Positions 7,589 to 17,284 of a stretch of DNA of 64,000 nucleotides are shown here, piece by piece (positions within the stretch are counted from its first letter, which is position 1; each line of letters opens with the position of its first letter). The DNA is from an uncultured Desulfobacteraceae bacterium (GTDB lineage: Bacteria; Desulfobacterota; Desulfobacteria; Desulfobacterales; UBA5852): the NCBI GenBank assembly GCA_913060875.1, contig CAJXSL010000001.1:434001-498000 (forward strand), read 5' to 3'. The notes under the pieces were generated by a model. The model worked only from the letters and a program-made list of their open reading frames with translations, searched no databases and had not been told where the DNA came from. The position numbers and the translations under genes were made by a program.

Positions 7589-8866
7589 ATTGAATTGCAT
7601 ACTGTACAAACAGTCTCTAAGCGCTTCTGGGTGTGCCAATGATATGACAGAGGCGAAAATCAGCTTATCTTTGCGATAAGTTGATAAAATCAAAGTTTTT
7701 AATGCCCAGATATCATCCACCACAATGTCGAACAAAATTTCGACACTTGGCGTCCCATCCTTGAGAACAGTTTGCTTGCTTGAAACCAACTTTACATCCG
7801 TGCTGAATTCTTCGATTTTGCTGTAAAAATATTGCGGCCCAATATCATTCAACTGGATATCATCGGGTTTATCTTCCACGTAAACAGCAATTTGCGGCGT
7901 ATCGCCCAGAGGGTTTCTTACCCGCAATACTTCATTGGATGTTGGTTTTTTAATTTTATAATGTTTTGGGTAGGATATGCTGAAATCGGGTGACGAATGG
8001 GTATAAACCTGAATGTCATATTCCAATTCTTTACCAAACAACGAAGGCAGGTCATAATAATGACATCCTTTTTTTAATTCCGCATTCAGATTAAATGCAA
8101 TTTCATTGTCGAAATCGTGAAGAAAATATGCATAAATAAGCCCATTGGTTAAATCGTATATGTTACTATACTGTGTTGTTCCGATTATATTGTATGAGCT
8201 TCGATGTGTGGCCTTTAAAATTTTTCGGAAATTGGGCACTGTAGGTCCATCGCAATCTAAAAGCATCCTCTTTGCCCTTTTATATCGCGAACAACTCCAT
8301 GCCGGCGCTTCACAGGGCCATTGATCTTCTGGGATTCTTGATATTCGGAAATTGGTTACGACCTGGTAGCTGTCACGTTTTCGAACAATTGTCTCTCCTT
8401 CAATTATGGCAGCGTCACCGCTTTTATCAACGATGAACATTTGAGCTTTTGGATTCCAGTCGAGATTGTACATACTTAACATTTCAAGTACATCACCGAC
8501 GGTTGCACAATCTGCCATCATTGTATCGGTAAATGGCCCTGTAAACCGGGGTTTCTCTTCTGATTGCTTTATTCCCAACCATGGAACCGAGAAATAATCA
8601 AAGAACAGGCCCTGATCGTTCATGCCGCCCTGAGGGGACCAGTTATCGTAACCGAAATAGACCCTTCCAAACCGATTTTTTTCAGCAGGTATGAACCATA
8701 CTCTGGTGAAGGGTATTTTTGAGTCCTCGTTATTGCCGACAAGCACAACCTTCCCATCGGTCATCATGAATCCCGTGCAAGCTTGAACCGACGGGTTGGT
8801 AAGAACCATCGCAAGCCATATGGCTAAAACAATCGAATAATGCACAATATGATTTGTATTCATCAT
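7586..8866 (-). CDS. Exported linear-amide C-N hydrolase (Ntn, choloylglycine hydrolase/IAT type)
   Basis: 426 residues. The signal peptide ends at VQA and leaves Cys30 as the new N-terminus (CTGFMMTDGKVVLVGNNED). This is the N-terminal-nucleophile arrangement of penicillin V acylase, choloylglycine hydrolase and isopenicillin-N acyltransferase relatives. YFGYDNWSPQGGMNDQGLFF is the family's substrate-pocket block with the conserved Asn/Gly. The likely activity is hydrolysis of an amide bond in the envelope; the substrate (N-acyl amino acid, bile salt or similar) cannot be decided. The last codon and stop run into a 146-bp palindromic repeat. Confidence 0.8.
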   Translation of the reverse strand: MMNTNHIVHYSIVLAIWLAMVLTNPSVQACTGFMMTDGKVVLVGNNEDSKIPFTRVWFIPAEKNRFGRVYFGYDNWSPQGGMNDQGLFFDYFSVPWLGIKQSEEKPRFTGPFTDTMMADCATVGDVLEMLSMYNLDWNPKAQMFIVDKSGDAAIIEGETIVRKRDSYQVVTNFRISRIPEDQWPCEAPAWSCSRYKRAKRMLLDCDGPTVPNFRKILKATHRSSYNIIGTTQYSNIYDLTNGLIYAYFLHDFDNEIAFNLNAELKKGCHYYDLPSLFGKELEYDIQVYTHSSPDFSISYPKHYKIKKPTSNEVLRVRNPLGDTPQIAVYVEDKPDDIQLNDIGPQYFYSKIEEFSTDVKLVSSKQTVLKDGTPSVEILFDIVVDDIWALKTLILSTYRKDKLIFASVISLAHPEALRDCLYSMQFN

Positions 8867-9168
8867 TTTTTTAAAGCCTGTCCCTGTCGTTAACGTTAAT
8901 GAACGGGAAGTGATTTTGGGTAAATGGATAGCAAAAGAGGTTTAAAAGGAGGTGCGGTTGGTGTGTGGTAGAGGTCGGCTCAGGGAAAATTTCGGTCATC
9001 GCCAAGGGAAGTAAGCGCAGGAACCGAGAGCTATGAGAGGAACTTTAATCTTGGGTACTAAATAATATCCAAATTTGTCAAGATTTTCTATGCGTTAGGT
9101 GGGGATGATTCAAGATGCCTTAGCTGTGATTAATTGATTTAAATGAAAAAATCACTAAGATAAGGTTC
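8867..9168. other. Intergenic region, nothing recognised
   Basis: About 300 bp upstream of the Ntn hydrolase start and downstream of the AraC regulator. I see no gene, repeat or strong hairpin. The part nearest 8867-8940 must carry the hydrolase promoter, but no confident -35/-10 pair stands out. Confidence 0.3.
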
Positions 9169-10182
9169 TCAATGCAATGTCGCGACACTTAAATGTTCAC
9201 TTCGATATTCGCCCGGCGTTGATCCGGTCCAACTTTTAAAGGCACGCAGAAATGAATTGCTGTCCTGATAACCCAGCAGGAAGGAAATCTCGGGCGGTGA
9301 GATCGCAGAACGGGCAAGGTAATGCTGCGCCAACTCCTGTCGGGTCGAATTGAGGACTTCTTTATAGCTGGATGATTCCTGATTTAATTGCCTTTGTAAG
9401 GTGCGCTTGCTCATGGCCAAACGGCTAGCAGCTTCTTCAATGGTGCTTTGGCCGCTGGGCAACATTTCCAGCAAGGCACTCTTGACGCGTTGTTTGGTCG
9501 TGGTTTCAGTTTCCAGGTCAGATAAGCGTTGTTTCAGACCCGCTTCAAAAAAATCCCACATAGCGGCATCTTCGGTCAGGAAGGGGCGGGCTGCGTCCCG
9601 GGCCGAAAAACTAATGCGGATGGCTTTGCCAAGGCGAACTGGATTGCCGAAATAGGCTTCATAAGGTGCCTTATTCTTGGGGAGCTGAGGAAGCTCCAAA
9701 ACCACGGGCACGACAGTTTCCCTGGTTGCCAGACGGGCCAGTTGCGTGAAAAACACCAGCTCGGTGGCGCCCAGCGACCTCGGGATTTGATCCGTGTATC
9801 CATAGCAGTCCAGTGTAGCGCTTGTTTCGGTCCGGCCGATAGTCACTTCCATGGTCATAGGACCTATGAGCGGCTTATACCTGGCCAGACGCTGCAGGGC
9901 GGTATTCAGATCGGGGCTGCAGAGACTCGCAAATATCGGCGGATCGAAGGCTTCCACTGAAATGGCCTGGCCGACCATCAGGGGCAGTTCTTCAGCACCG
10001 GCAATCTGTTCCAATCCATTCCACAGGTTGAAATAGTCCGTAGGGCTCAACGTCGCATCCTTGCGGGCAAAAAGGTCGGCCGGCAGGCCTGCCAGTGCCA
10101 GAACATGGGCCGGATTGAGTTTCATATCGGTGAGCAAGATCTTCCAGCTCCGCTGAATGATGAAATGCGTGGCCTTCTTCAC
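9169..10182 (-). CDS. AraC-family transcriptional regulator (OruR/ArgR-type ligand domain)
   Basis: 337 residues. The N-terminal 190 or so residues match the Arabinose_bd-type domain of the OruR/MmoR-like AraC subgroup. The C-terminal AraC HTH pair starts near 240, with ASRLAMSKRTLQRQLNQ and ISFLLGYQDSNSFLRAFKSW. The stop-to-start distance to the upstream SDR gene is 13 bp on the same strand, so the two are co-transcribed with the reductases behind it. It probably controls this small oxidoreductase operon. The inducer is unknown. Confidence 0.85.
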   Translation of the reverse strand: MKKATHFIIQRSWKILLTDMKLNPAHVLALAGLPADLFARKDATLSPTDYFNLWNGLEQIAGAEELPLMVGQAISVEAFDPPIFASLCSPDLNTALQRLARYKPLIGPMTMEVTIGRTETSATLDCYGYTDQIPRSLGATELVFFTQLARLATRETVVPVVLELPQLPKNKAPYEAYFGNPVRLGKAIRISFSARDAARPFLTEDAAMWDFFEAGLKQRLSDLETETTTKQRVKSALLEMLPSGQSTIEEAASRLAMSKRTLQRQLNQESSSYKEVLNSTRQELAQHYLARSAISPPEISFLLGYQDSNSFLRAFKSWTGSTPGEYRSEHLSVATLH

Positions 10183-10195
10183 GTCATCCCCCCAT

Positions 10196-11074
10196 CTAAT
10201 TGCCCTCTTTCTTCACCATCAGGTCTGCGACGACCTTCCCGACATCGTAGCTCCTGTCAGTTGGTGCGGTCCTGTTCAAGACGGCAAAGGCTTCGGTTAT
10301 TTCATTAAACCGTTTTTGACCGTAGGCTTCAACATGTGAATGGGTAAAAATATAGAAATCGCCCCGTTCAACGCCATCCAGGCAGATCCTGGCAACCGTC
10401 TCGGCCGGCATGCCGGCTCCTAAAACGGCAGCCGCCATTGGGTCAGCCGCCGCTTTCACATCCTCTCGGTGGCGGTCGCTTTCCCAGAAACGCGATTGGG
10501 TAAGCCCGATGCAGAGGATACTGATATCCACCGGCAGCTCTTTCCATTCGGCCCGCATGGCTTCCGCCATGGCCAGGGTGGCATGCTTGGTCGCAGTATA
10601 TACGGCACTGCCGCCAAACGGAACACCGATGCTGTGTTCCGAACCGGTTATCACAATACGGGTAGCCTTGTCTTCCAGGATCGCTCTTTCGGCAAACCTG
10701 GCCGCCACGTCCCACATACCGAACACGTTCAGATTAAAGAGCCAGGTCAGGTCGTTCCGGGTCACCTCAATCGCCGCCTTGGGCAATCCAGCACCGGCGT
10801 TGCTGAAAACCAGATCTGGAATGCCGAAGGTCGCAATGGTTTTGTCGACGAGCGCCTTCACCTCGTTTTCATCGGTCACATCGCATCGAACCGCAATTGC
10901 GTCTCTCTCGCTGGTTTCGATCGCCTGTGCAACAGCCTCCGCCTCGCCCAGAGCAATATCGGCCACAACGACGCGATACCCCCTTTCCGATAGTTCCATG
11001 CACAATGCCTTGCCTACGCCATTGCCGCCGCCGGTAACAACCGCCGCAGACATTTTTTGGTCAGGATTACTCAT
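10196..11074 (-). CDS. Short-chain dehydrogenase/reductase
   Basis: 292 residues from the ATG at 11074, preceded by GAGGG at 8 nt; a TTG 15 bp upstream is less likely. The Rossmann motif TGGGNGVG, the NAG motif (SNAGAG) and the catalytic Ser plus YTATK (YxxxK) are all present. VVADIALG suggests NAD(H) or NADP(H) binding typical of classical SDRs. The C-terminal half mentions no membrane segment. It lies between an AraC regulator and a second reductase. The substrate is unknown. Confidence 0.85.
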   Translation of the reverse strand: MSNPDQKMSAAVVTGGGNGVGKALCMELSERGYRVVVADIALGEAEAVAQAIETSERDAIAVRCDVTDENEVKALVDKTIATFGIPDLVFSNAGAGLPKAAIEVTRNDLTWLFNLNVFGMWDVAARFAERAILEDKATRIVITGSEHSIGVPFGGSAVYTATKHATLAMAEAMRAEWKELPVDISILCIGLTQSRFWESDRHREDVKAAADPMAAAVLGAGMPAETVARICLDGVERGDFYIFTHSHVEAYGQKRFNEITEAFAVLNRTAPTDRSYDVGKVVADLMVKKEGN

Positions 11075-11114
11075 GTTGGTTTCCCTCAATTTTTATCTCG
11101 AATACGTTTCGGTT

Positions 11115-12182
11115 TCACTTTGCCGGGTTCAGGAGGCCGCTTTCAATCATCTGCCCAAAAAAGTCGTTCATGGATTCCTGGAGCGGGCGATAGGCCAATC
11201 CCAACTCGCGTTTCCCTCTGCTGTTATCCCCGACCCAGGGGATGTTGACGTTGCGGGAAATGATTTTGCGGGTCATGGTTTTATCCATCATGGGCGCCAC
11301 AAGCCACACCAGCCATTTGGGTAAAGCCTTTCGCGGGATGGGGTAATCATCGCCGTATTTGGGCAGGAGCGCGGCAGCCATATCCACGAAGTCCGTGCTG
11401 TGGGCATGCACGATATACCGCCCCTTGGCTTCAGGAGTGAAACCGGCCCTGTAGTGCGCCTCGGACAGATCACGAACATCCACTACACCAAAGCCCCATC
11501 TTGGCGCGCCGGATTTCATGGTGCCATCCCCAAACTGCTTGATCAGCTTGAAACTCTCGGAAGTCGCAAAAGGATTGATACCAGGGCCGATGACCAAGGT
11601 GGGGTTAACGGTAACAAGATCCCACTGCGACTGTGCATCGTGAATCTTCCAGGCCTCCTTTTCCGCAAGGGTCTTGGAGTAGGAATAGGCCATGTGATTT
11701 ATGGATGCGGTCGTATTCCAGACGTCTTCGGTAAAAACGCCGTTCGGAGTCAATTCGACGTCTGCATTGTCACTGTATATGGCGGCGCAACTGCTGGTCA
11801 CCACCACCCGTTTGACTGACGGCGTCTTGCTGGCCTGCTCAAGTACATTTCGGGTGCCGAGCTTCGCAGGATCAATGAGTTCTTTCTGTGGATCCTTTAC
11901 ATCGATCTTGAAAGGGGATGCCGTATGGAACACAAGCGCACATCCCCGCATAGCCTCTGCATAGGACCCTTCGTCAAGCAGATCGGCTTTGAAATACTTG
12001 ATCCTTCCTGGTGCATTTTCGGCAATCTCGTTCAGATATTTCAGTTTCTCCGGATTTTCGGGATCTCGCACGGGAGCATGGACGGTTAATCCTTCATCAA
12101 GAAGTTTTTTAACGATCCATCCCGCGACATATCCGGTTGCGCCAGTAATCATTACTGGCTCTCTTTTGTTGATCTCTCCCAT
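11115..12182 (-). CDS. NAD(P)-dependent epimerase/reductase, dihydroflavonol-4-reductase-like
   Basis: 355 residues. It is an extended SDR with MITGATGYVAGWIVKKLL at the N-terminus, PVRDPENPEKL as the NADPH-selecting region, and catalytic Ser/YSYSKTLAEKEAW (YxxxK). It resembles the dihydroflavonol reductase/cinnamoyl-CoA reductase/3-beta-HSD group that reduces ketones or aldehydes. It is the first gene of a probable three-gene operon (this reductase, SDR, AraC) and a 146-bp palindromic repeat lies just upstream at 12210. Confidence 0.85.
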   Translation of the reverse strand: MGEINKREPVMITGATGYVAGWIVKKLLDEGLTVHAPVRDPENPEKLKYLNEIAENAPGRIKYFKADLLDEGSYAEAMRGCALVFHTASPFKIDVKDPQKELIDPAKLGTRNVLEQASKTPSVKRVVVTSSCAAIYSDNADVELTPNGVFTEDVWNTTASINHMAYSYSKTLAEKEAWKIHDAQSQWDLVTVNPTLVIGPGINPFATSESFKLIKQFGDGTMKSGAPRWGFGVVDVRDLSEAHYRAGFTPEAKGRYIVHAHSTDFVDMAAALLPKYGDDYPIPRKALPKWLVWLVAPMMDKTMTRKIISRNVNIPWVGDNSRGKRELGLAYRPLQESMNDFFGQMIESGLLNPAK

Positions 12183-12209
12183 TTGATTTCCTCCTCACTG
12201 ATTTTTTAT

Positions 12210-12355
12210 TAGAAGCTATCTCAAAAAAGTTTTTTCGCCCTATATCGGCGTTGTGCCCTCGTCTCAAGTCCTCGACATACTACAGTATGCCTGCGGGCTG
12301 ATTCTCGGCCACGCCTTGATCTCGAACGAAAACCCTAATTTTGAGATGACTTCTA
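12210..12355. repeat. 146-bp palindromic element, copy B
   Basis: The inverse of copy A with TAGAAGCTATCTCAAAA and TTTTGAGATGACTTCTA ends. The central core is TCCTCGACATACTACAG followed by TATGCCTGCGG. It lies 27 bp upstream of the reductase start at 12182, so it may overlap that gene's promoter or leader. Confidence 0.85.
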
Positions 12356-12795
12356 GTGCCCGCAATAATGTGTTTCTTGAATCCTAAAGTAGTGAAGAGG
12401 GGTCACCAAAACAATAGCACACGGCGCCACTCTTAATTCAAAAAACGCCAAATTTGAATTTTTGGTGCCAGGGCGTGTGGAAATTCCAAAGAATCCGCCT
12501 CAGTCGCAATCAAAAATAGTGCCTCCATATTATCGGCTTGGAAAGGAATAAGGGATTAAGGCTATTAGGCAGGCTTATGGCTTTACGAAGGCGTGCAATT
12601 GGATAAGAAATCTCACTTGTTATTCAAGTATGGCATGATTATCTAAAATGTTCGGAGACGAGTAGGTTCAGGGTTCGGCTTGTTATAAATTTTCACGCCT
12701 CGTTCCACGGAGGGCCGGAACATGTGTTCGGGCCGGGTTAGGTGGAAAATGAGGAAACGCTAATTCCTTTTGGCTGCATTGGTTGGGAGCGATTC
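12356..12795. other. Intergenic region without a recognised gene
   Basis: 440 bp of AT-richer sequence between repeat copy B and the clostripain-like gene. An open frame on the minus strand (12738-12950) overlaps the protease start and has no family features. GGGAG at 12784-12788 is the ribosome site of the protease gene. Nothing else recognised. Confidence 0.35.
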
Positions 12796-14031
12796 ATGAA
12801 ACAACCCCTCATCATAATAGTGGGGTTCCTGTTATTATGTTGGCCAATTTCAGCAGAAGAAATCCCATTGTATAAAAAGCCATGGCATGTACTCGGTGTT
12901 TTTGATGGAGAAAATGCGGAGCTGGAAATCATCAGTGAATACAATATCAATCAACTCGAGCAGATCGATTCCCCATTTGCGAAGGTCGTCGTGCTGTTCG
13001 ACCGTACCTACAAACACACAAGGGATGCCTCGGTTAGAATCTATGATATCAGGCCTGATATCGACAGGACGAAAATCACCTCCAATTCGATCAGTATCGG
13101 TGAACGCGATTTGGGGGAGGCAGATGTGCTGGACGAGTTTCTATCCAAATATCTCGGTGATCGGAATATTTTGATTATAAAGTCGCATGGATACGGAATT
13201 GTCAGTCCGGGAGGTTTAAAACCGGGCTATAATAGCCCCCAGGACCCTCTAATTATCAGCGGGGTTTTGCACAAAAGACTGGATAAGCCTCTCGATGCAA
13301 TAATTTTTGGTAGCTGCAACATGGCTTCCGTCGAGGTCGCATATGAATTTAAGGATCTGGTATCCGTCCTCGTCGCTTCGCAGGATCTGATGTACTATTC
13401 GTTTGAAATCAACGATGGAAAGACTTATGCGTCCCGACCAGGAATCGATTACATTGACTTGATAATGGAATTGAAACCCCATTCGAATTCCATCGCGATA
13501 GGAAAAAATGTGGTGACCAGCTTCATGGACGTTGTCAGCAGAAAAGACGCATTGTACTACAAAGCCACGATATCAGCGTTGGATCTGGACACATTGGATA
13601 TTACGGCTTTTAAAAAATTAGCCGATGAACTCTTGAAGGGTATGACGGACCCGGAAACCAGAAATCACTATTTGGCGGCTATCGGCAATACGCTGGAAAA
13701 CGCCAGCCGCTTTCAACCGATAGGCAGAAACCGTATTTTGGCGCACTATGATATCGAAGATTTTTTACGTATTTTAGAGGATAACCTGAACAAAGCAGTT
13801 GATAGACCTACATCCATTGTGATCCAAAGTTTTAGCAATGTTTACATCGAACAGGCATCCGGGCTTTCGATTCTTTTTTTCAAAGATCTATCCAAGGTTT
13901 CGCCGGTCAGGAAAAAAGCGTTATTTGAAACATATTCCAAGTCAAAATTCGCCAAGGAAACCGGTTGGGATAAGTTAATGATGGCGTACCATGGCTATGT
14001 AACACCTAAAAACCCGGTGGATTCATTCTGA
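12796..14031 (+). CDS. Exported clostripain-like (C11/caspase-fold) cysteine peptidase
   Basis: 411 residues from the ATG at 12796 (GGGAG 7 nt upstream). A signal peptide (MKQPLIIIVGFLLLCWPISA) precedes EE. The catalytic dyad of the clan CD fold is visible: ILIIKSHGYG (His131) and AIIFGSCNMASVEVAYE (Cys174). In clostripain the residue block before Cys is usually DAC; here it is GSC, so P1 specificity or processing may differ. The C-terminal 200 residues are helical and unassigned. It stands alone, AT-rich, with the GlxA regulator convergent downstream. Confidence 0.75.
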   Translation: MKQPLIIIVGFLLLCWPISAEEIPLYKKPWHVLGVFDGENAELEIISEYNINQLEQIDSPFAKVVVLFDRTYKHTRDASVRIYDIRPDIDRTKITSNSISIGERDLGEADVLDEFLSKYLGDRNILIIKSHGYGIVSPGGLKPGYNSPQDPLIISGVLHKRLDKPLDAIIFGSCNMASVEVAYEFKDLVSVLVASQDLMYYSFEINDGKTYASRPGIDYIDLIMELKPHSNSIAIGKNVVTSFMDVVSRKDALYYKATISALDLDTLDITAFKKLADELLKGMTDPETRNHYLAAIGNTLENASRFQPIGRNRILAHYDIEDFLRILEDNLNKAVDRPTSIVIQSFSNVYIEQASGLSILFFKDLSKVSPVRKKALFETYSKSKFAKETGWDKLMMAYHGYVTPKNPVDSF

Positions 14032-14095
14032 GTGTGCGGGATAGCGCGTGTGGTTTTGATAGCGTAGATCGGATGCCATTCAACAACAGCTGCTG

Positions 14096-15127
14096 TCAGG
14101 AGGAAGCCGCTCTCGTCTCGGACTTCGCCGCATGCGGCAACGGCCTCAAGTGGCGGGAAAAGCGGTTTCGATATTCGCCCGGCGAGAGGCCGGTATTTTT
14201 TTTGAACAGTTTGCGGAATGAATTCGGGTCTTCATAGCCGATGTCCTGGGTGATTTCGTTGATGGACTGCCCGGTTTTTTCCAGTTTCTGTTTGGCGGCT
14301 TCGATCCGGATGCGCTGAAGATACTGCAGCGGCGAATCGCCCGTTGCATTTTTGAAACGCCGTACAAAATGGCGCGGGCTGATGCCGTGGTCGGAGGCCA
14401 GGGCTTCCACGGAGATGGCATCGGCAAACTTCTCTTCCATGTAGCATTGGGCTTCTTTTACCGAGCTGTCGCGGTGGTCGCGCTGAAAATCAAAAATAAA
14501 GTAAGGGGATTGACTCTTGCGGGGTTCCATGAGGAGGGCTTTGCTGCAAATGGCCGCCAGCTCCTCGTAGCCAAATTTTTCGATCAGATAAAGACAAAGA
14601 TCCAGAAAGGCTGTCGTGGCGCCGGAACAGATGACCCCCCGGTCTTCCGTCAGGACGCGTTCGGCCTTCAGGTTGATGGCGGGATACAGCCGTTGGAAAT
14701 AGCGCGAAAACTTCAAGTTGGTTGTCGCGGTTTTTCCATCGAGAAGGCCAGTTTCCGCCAATAAAAAGGTTCCCGTGCAGATGGTGCCCACCATGGCATT
14801 GTTGTCATGGTGGCGGCGAAGCCATCGGGTCAGGCTGCCGGAAACATTGCCGATGAACCTCAGCGGGGGAAGAAACCCGGGAATCAGGATAAAATCGGTG
14901 GCATCCACATCCCGGATCGAGCGGTGAGGCACGAGCGTTACCTTGCCATCGCCCTCAACAGGCCTCCCATCGACCGACACGATATCCCAGTCGAAAAGTG
15001 CGCGCTCTTTTCCGCTGCCCGGGCTTAACTGTTTATGCCATTCGTTGGCCAGGGAGAAAACGTCTATGGCCCCGTAAATACCAGAGGCGGCGCAATCGGG
15101 ATAGGCCAGCAGGGTGATGTGTTTCAT
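14096..15127 (-). CDS. GlxA-family transcriptional regulator (DJ-1/PfpI + AraC HTH)
   Basis: 343 residues. An N-terminal class I glutamine amidotransferase-like domain (about 1-190) has the nucleophile-elbow region GTICTGTFLLAETGLLDG. The C-terminal AraC-type HTH domain (about 235-330) shows DHGISPRHFVRRFKNATG and IGYEDPNSFRKLFKKNTG. It is divergent from the FadH-like gene with a 153-bp shared region, so it is the obvious candidate regulator of the operon at 15281-24697. Confidence 0.88.
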   Translation of the reverse strand: MKHITLLAYPDCAASGIYGAIDVFSLANEWHKQLSPGSGKERALFDWDIVSVDGRPVEGDGKVTLVPHRSIRDVDATDFILIPGFLPPLRFIGNVSGSLTRWLRRHHDNNAMVGTICTGTFLLAETGLLDGKTATTNLKFSRYFQRLYPAINLKAERVLTEDRGVICSGATTAFLDLCLYLIEKFGYEELAAICSKALLMEPRKSQSPYFIFDFQRDHRDSSVKEAQCYMEEKFADAISVEALASDHGISPRHFVRRFKNATGDSPLQYLQRIRIEAAKQKLEKTGQSINEITQDIGYEDPNSFRKLFKKNTGLSPGEYRNRFSRHLRPLPHAAKSETRAASS

Positions 15128-15280
15128 GGGGAAAATGCCTCGAAAATGTCTAAAATGACCCGTTTAAAGTCATATGTGCCTCTTTTCATCGCTATTGTCA
15201 ATCGGTAAACTAATCGGCAAAATGGTGCGGAACGGACCAAGCCCAACATTCAATATGGGAATGACATTAAAGGAGGCCAA

Positions 15281-17284
15281 ATGCGCGACCCATTATTCGA
15301 ATCCATCAAAATCAACCAGCTTGACGTTAAAAACAGGATTTATCTGCCGGCCATGCATCTGGGCATGGCCAAGGATTTCGAAGTCACGGACCAGATCGTC
15401 GAATTTTATGCCGAACGCGCCCGGGGCGGCGTGGGCATGATCACCGTCGGGTATGCCACGGTGGATGATTTGTCCGGCAACACCACCAACATCGGCGCCC
15501 ATGAAGACGCCTTCATTCCCGGGCTCAAACGGCTGGCGGCGGCCATCCAGGACAATGGCGCCCGCGCCTGCGTGCAGATCAACCATGCGGGGCGGTACAA
15601 TTTTTCCTTCTTCCTGGACGGCAAACAGCCGGTGGCCCCCTCCGCCATTGCGTCCCGCATGACCAAAGAAACCCCCAAAGCCCTTGAAACGGATGAAATC
15701 CATCAGATCATCGATAATTTTGCCCAGGCGGCCCTGAGGGTCAAAAAAGCCGGCTTCGATGCCGTTGAAGTATTGAGCGGCACCGGGTACCTGATCAGCG
15801 AATTCCTCTCGCCGCTGACCAATCAGAGAACCGACGCATACGGCGGCTCCCTCGAAAACCGCATGCGATTCGGCATCGAGGTCATGCAGGCCATTCGCAA
15901 ACAGGTGGGCGATGCCTTTCCGGTGCTGGTCCGCATGAACGGCAATGATTTCATGTCCGGCGGCCAGGGCCGGGACGAACTGCGGGAGTATGCCCGCGCC
16001 CTTGAAACCGAAGCCGGTGTGGATGCGCTGTGCATCAATGTGGGATGGCACGAGGCCCGGGTGCCCCAGATCACGGCGGCGGTGCCGCGGGGGACTTTTG
16101 CCTATCTGTCGCGCGGGATCAAGGAAGTGGTGTCCATCCCGGTCATCGCCAGCCACCGGATCAATGATCCGGCCACGGCCCGGGACCTGATTGCCAACAG
16201 CATGTGCGACATGGTGGCCATGGGGCGTAGCCTGATTGCCGACCCGTATCTGCCGGAAAAAGCCCAGGAGGGCCGGGAAAAAGAGATCCTGCACTGCATT
16301 GCCTGTGCCCAGGGCTGTTTTGACAACCTGTTCAAACTCAAACACGTGGAATGCCTGTGCAACCCCAAGGCCGGCTATGAGTGCGACAGTGCGTGCACGG
16401 TGGCCGAAACCCCCAAAAAGGTGATGGTCGTCGGCGGCGGAGCCGCGGGCATGAGTGCGGCCATTGCCGCTAAAGAACGGGGCCATGATGTCACCCTGTA
16501 TGAACGCTCCGACCACCTGGGCGGCCAGTTGTACCTGGCGGCCGCGCCTCCGGGACGGGGGGAATTTGCGGAACTGGCCGATGATTTAAAGGCCCAGGTG
16601 GACGTAAAAAATATCCGCGTGAAGTTGAACCAAAACGTGGATGAGGCCCTGATCGATCAGGAAAAACCGGACCATGTCATTGTTGCCACCGGTGCGGCGC
16701 CGCTGTCGCCGCCGATCCCGGGGGCGGACCAGTCCCATGTGGTCCAGGCCTGGGATGTCCTGGCGGACAAAGTGTATACCGGCCAGCGGGTCGCGATCGT
16801 GGGCGGCGGCGCCGTGGGGGTAGAAACCGCACTTCTCCTGGCGGAAAAGGGGACCCTGTCGGCCGAGGCCTTGCGATTCCTTTTTGTGAACCAGGCGGAG
16901 ACACCGGAAGTGCTCTTCGAAATGGCCACCCGGGGCACCAAGCATGTCACGGTGCTGGAAATGATCGATGCCATCGGAAAGGACTTCGGGAAATCCACCC
17001 GCTGGGGCATGATCCAGGATGTCAAACGCTATGGCGTGGACGTGAAGGTGGGGACCAAAGCCCTGGAAATTACAGCCGACGGCATCAAGGTGGAATCCGC
17101 GGACGGGATCGAAGAAATCTCCGCCGACACCGTCGTTATGGCGGCCGGGTCCCGTTCGGTCAATGACCTGGCCGCGATGATCGAAGCGAAAGACATCCCC
17201 TGTGATGTGATCGGGGATGCCGGCCAGATCGGGATGGCCTTCGATGCGGTGCACCAGGGGTATCGGGTGGGTATCCATATTTAG
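15281..17284 (+). CDS. NADH:flavin oxidoreductase, 2,4-dienoyl-CoA reductase (FadH) type
   Basis: 667 residues, the full length of bacterial FadH. It has an FMN-binding TIM barrel (1-330), a 4Fe-4S site C339-x2-C342-x3-C346-x11-C358, and FAD/NAD(P) Rossmann domains (VMVVGGGAAGMSAA near 381-395, RVAIVGGGAVGVE near 507). FadH catalytic residues are conserved: Tyr170 in GTGYLISEF and His257 in GWHEARVPQI. It should reduce a conjugated enoyl- or dienoyl-thioester or a related unsaturated carbonyl. AAAGGAGG lies 5 nt before the ATG. It is the first gene of a same-strand run of six catabolic genes. The acyl substrate is not evident. Confidence 0.9.
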   Translation: MRDPLFESIKINQLDVKNRIYLPAMHLGMAKDFEVTDQIVEFYAERARGGVGMITVGYATVDDLSGNTTNIGAHEDAFIPGLKRLAAAIQDNGARACVQINHAGRYNFSFFLDGKQPVAPSAIASRMTKETPKALETDEIHQIIDNFAQAALRVKKAGFDAVEVLSGTGYLISEFLSPLTNQRTDAYGGSLENRMRFGIEVMQAIRKQVGDAFPVLVRMNGNDFMSGGQGRDELREYARALETEAGVDALCINVGWHEARVPQITAAVPRGTFAYLSRGIKEVVSIPVIASHRINDPATARDLIANSMCDMVAMGRSLIADPYLPEKAQEGREKEILHCIACAQGCFDNLFKLKHVECLCNPKAGYECDSACTVAETPKKVMVVGGGAAGMSAAIAAKERGHDVTLYERSDHLGGQLYLAAAPPGRGEFAELADDLKAQVDVKNIRVKLNQNVDEALIDQEKPDHVIVATGAAPLSPPIPGADQSHVVQAWDVLADKVYTGQRVAIVGGGAVGVETALLLAEKGTLSAEALRFLFVNQAETPEVLFEMATRGTKHVTVLEMIDAIGKDFGKSTRWGMIQDVKRYGVDVKVGTKALEITADGIKVESADGIEEISADTVVMAAGSRSVNDLAAMIEAKDIPCDVIGDAGQIGMAFDAVHQGYRVGIHI

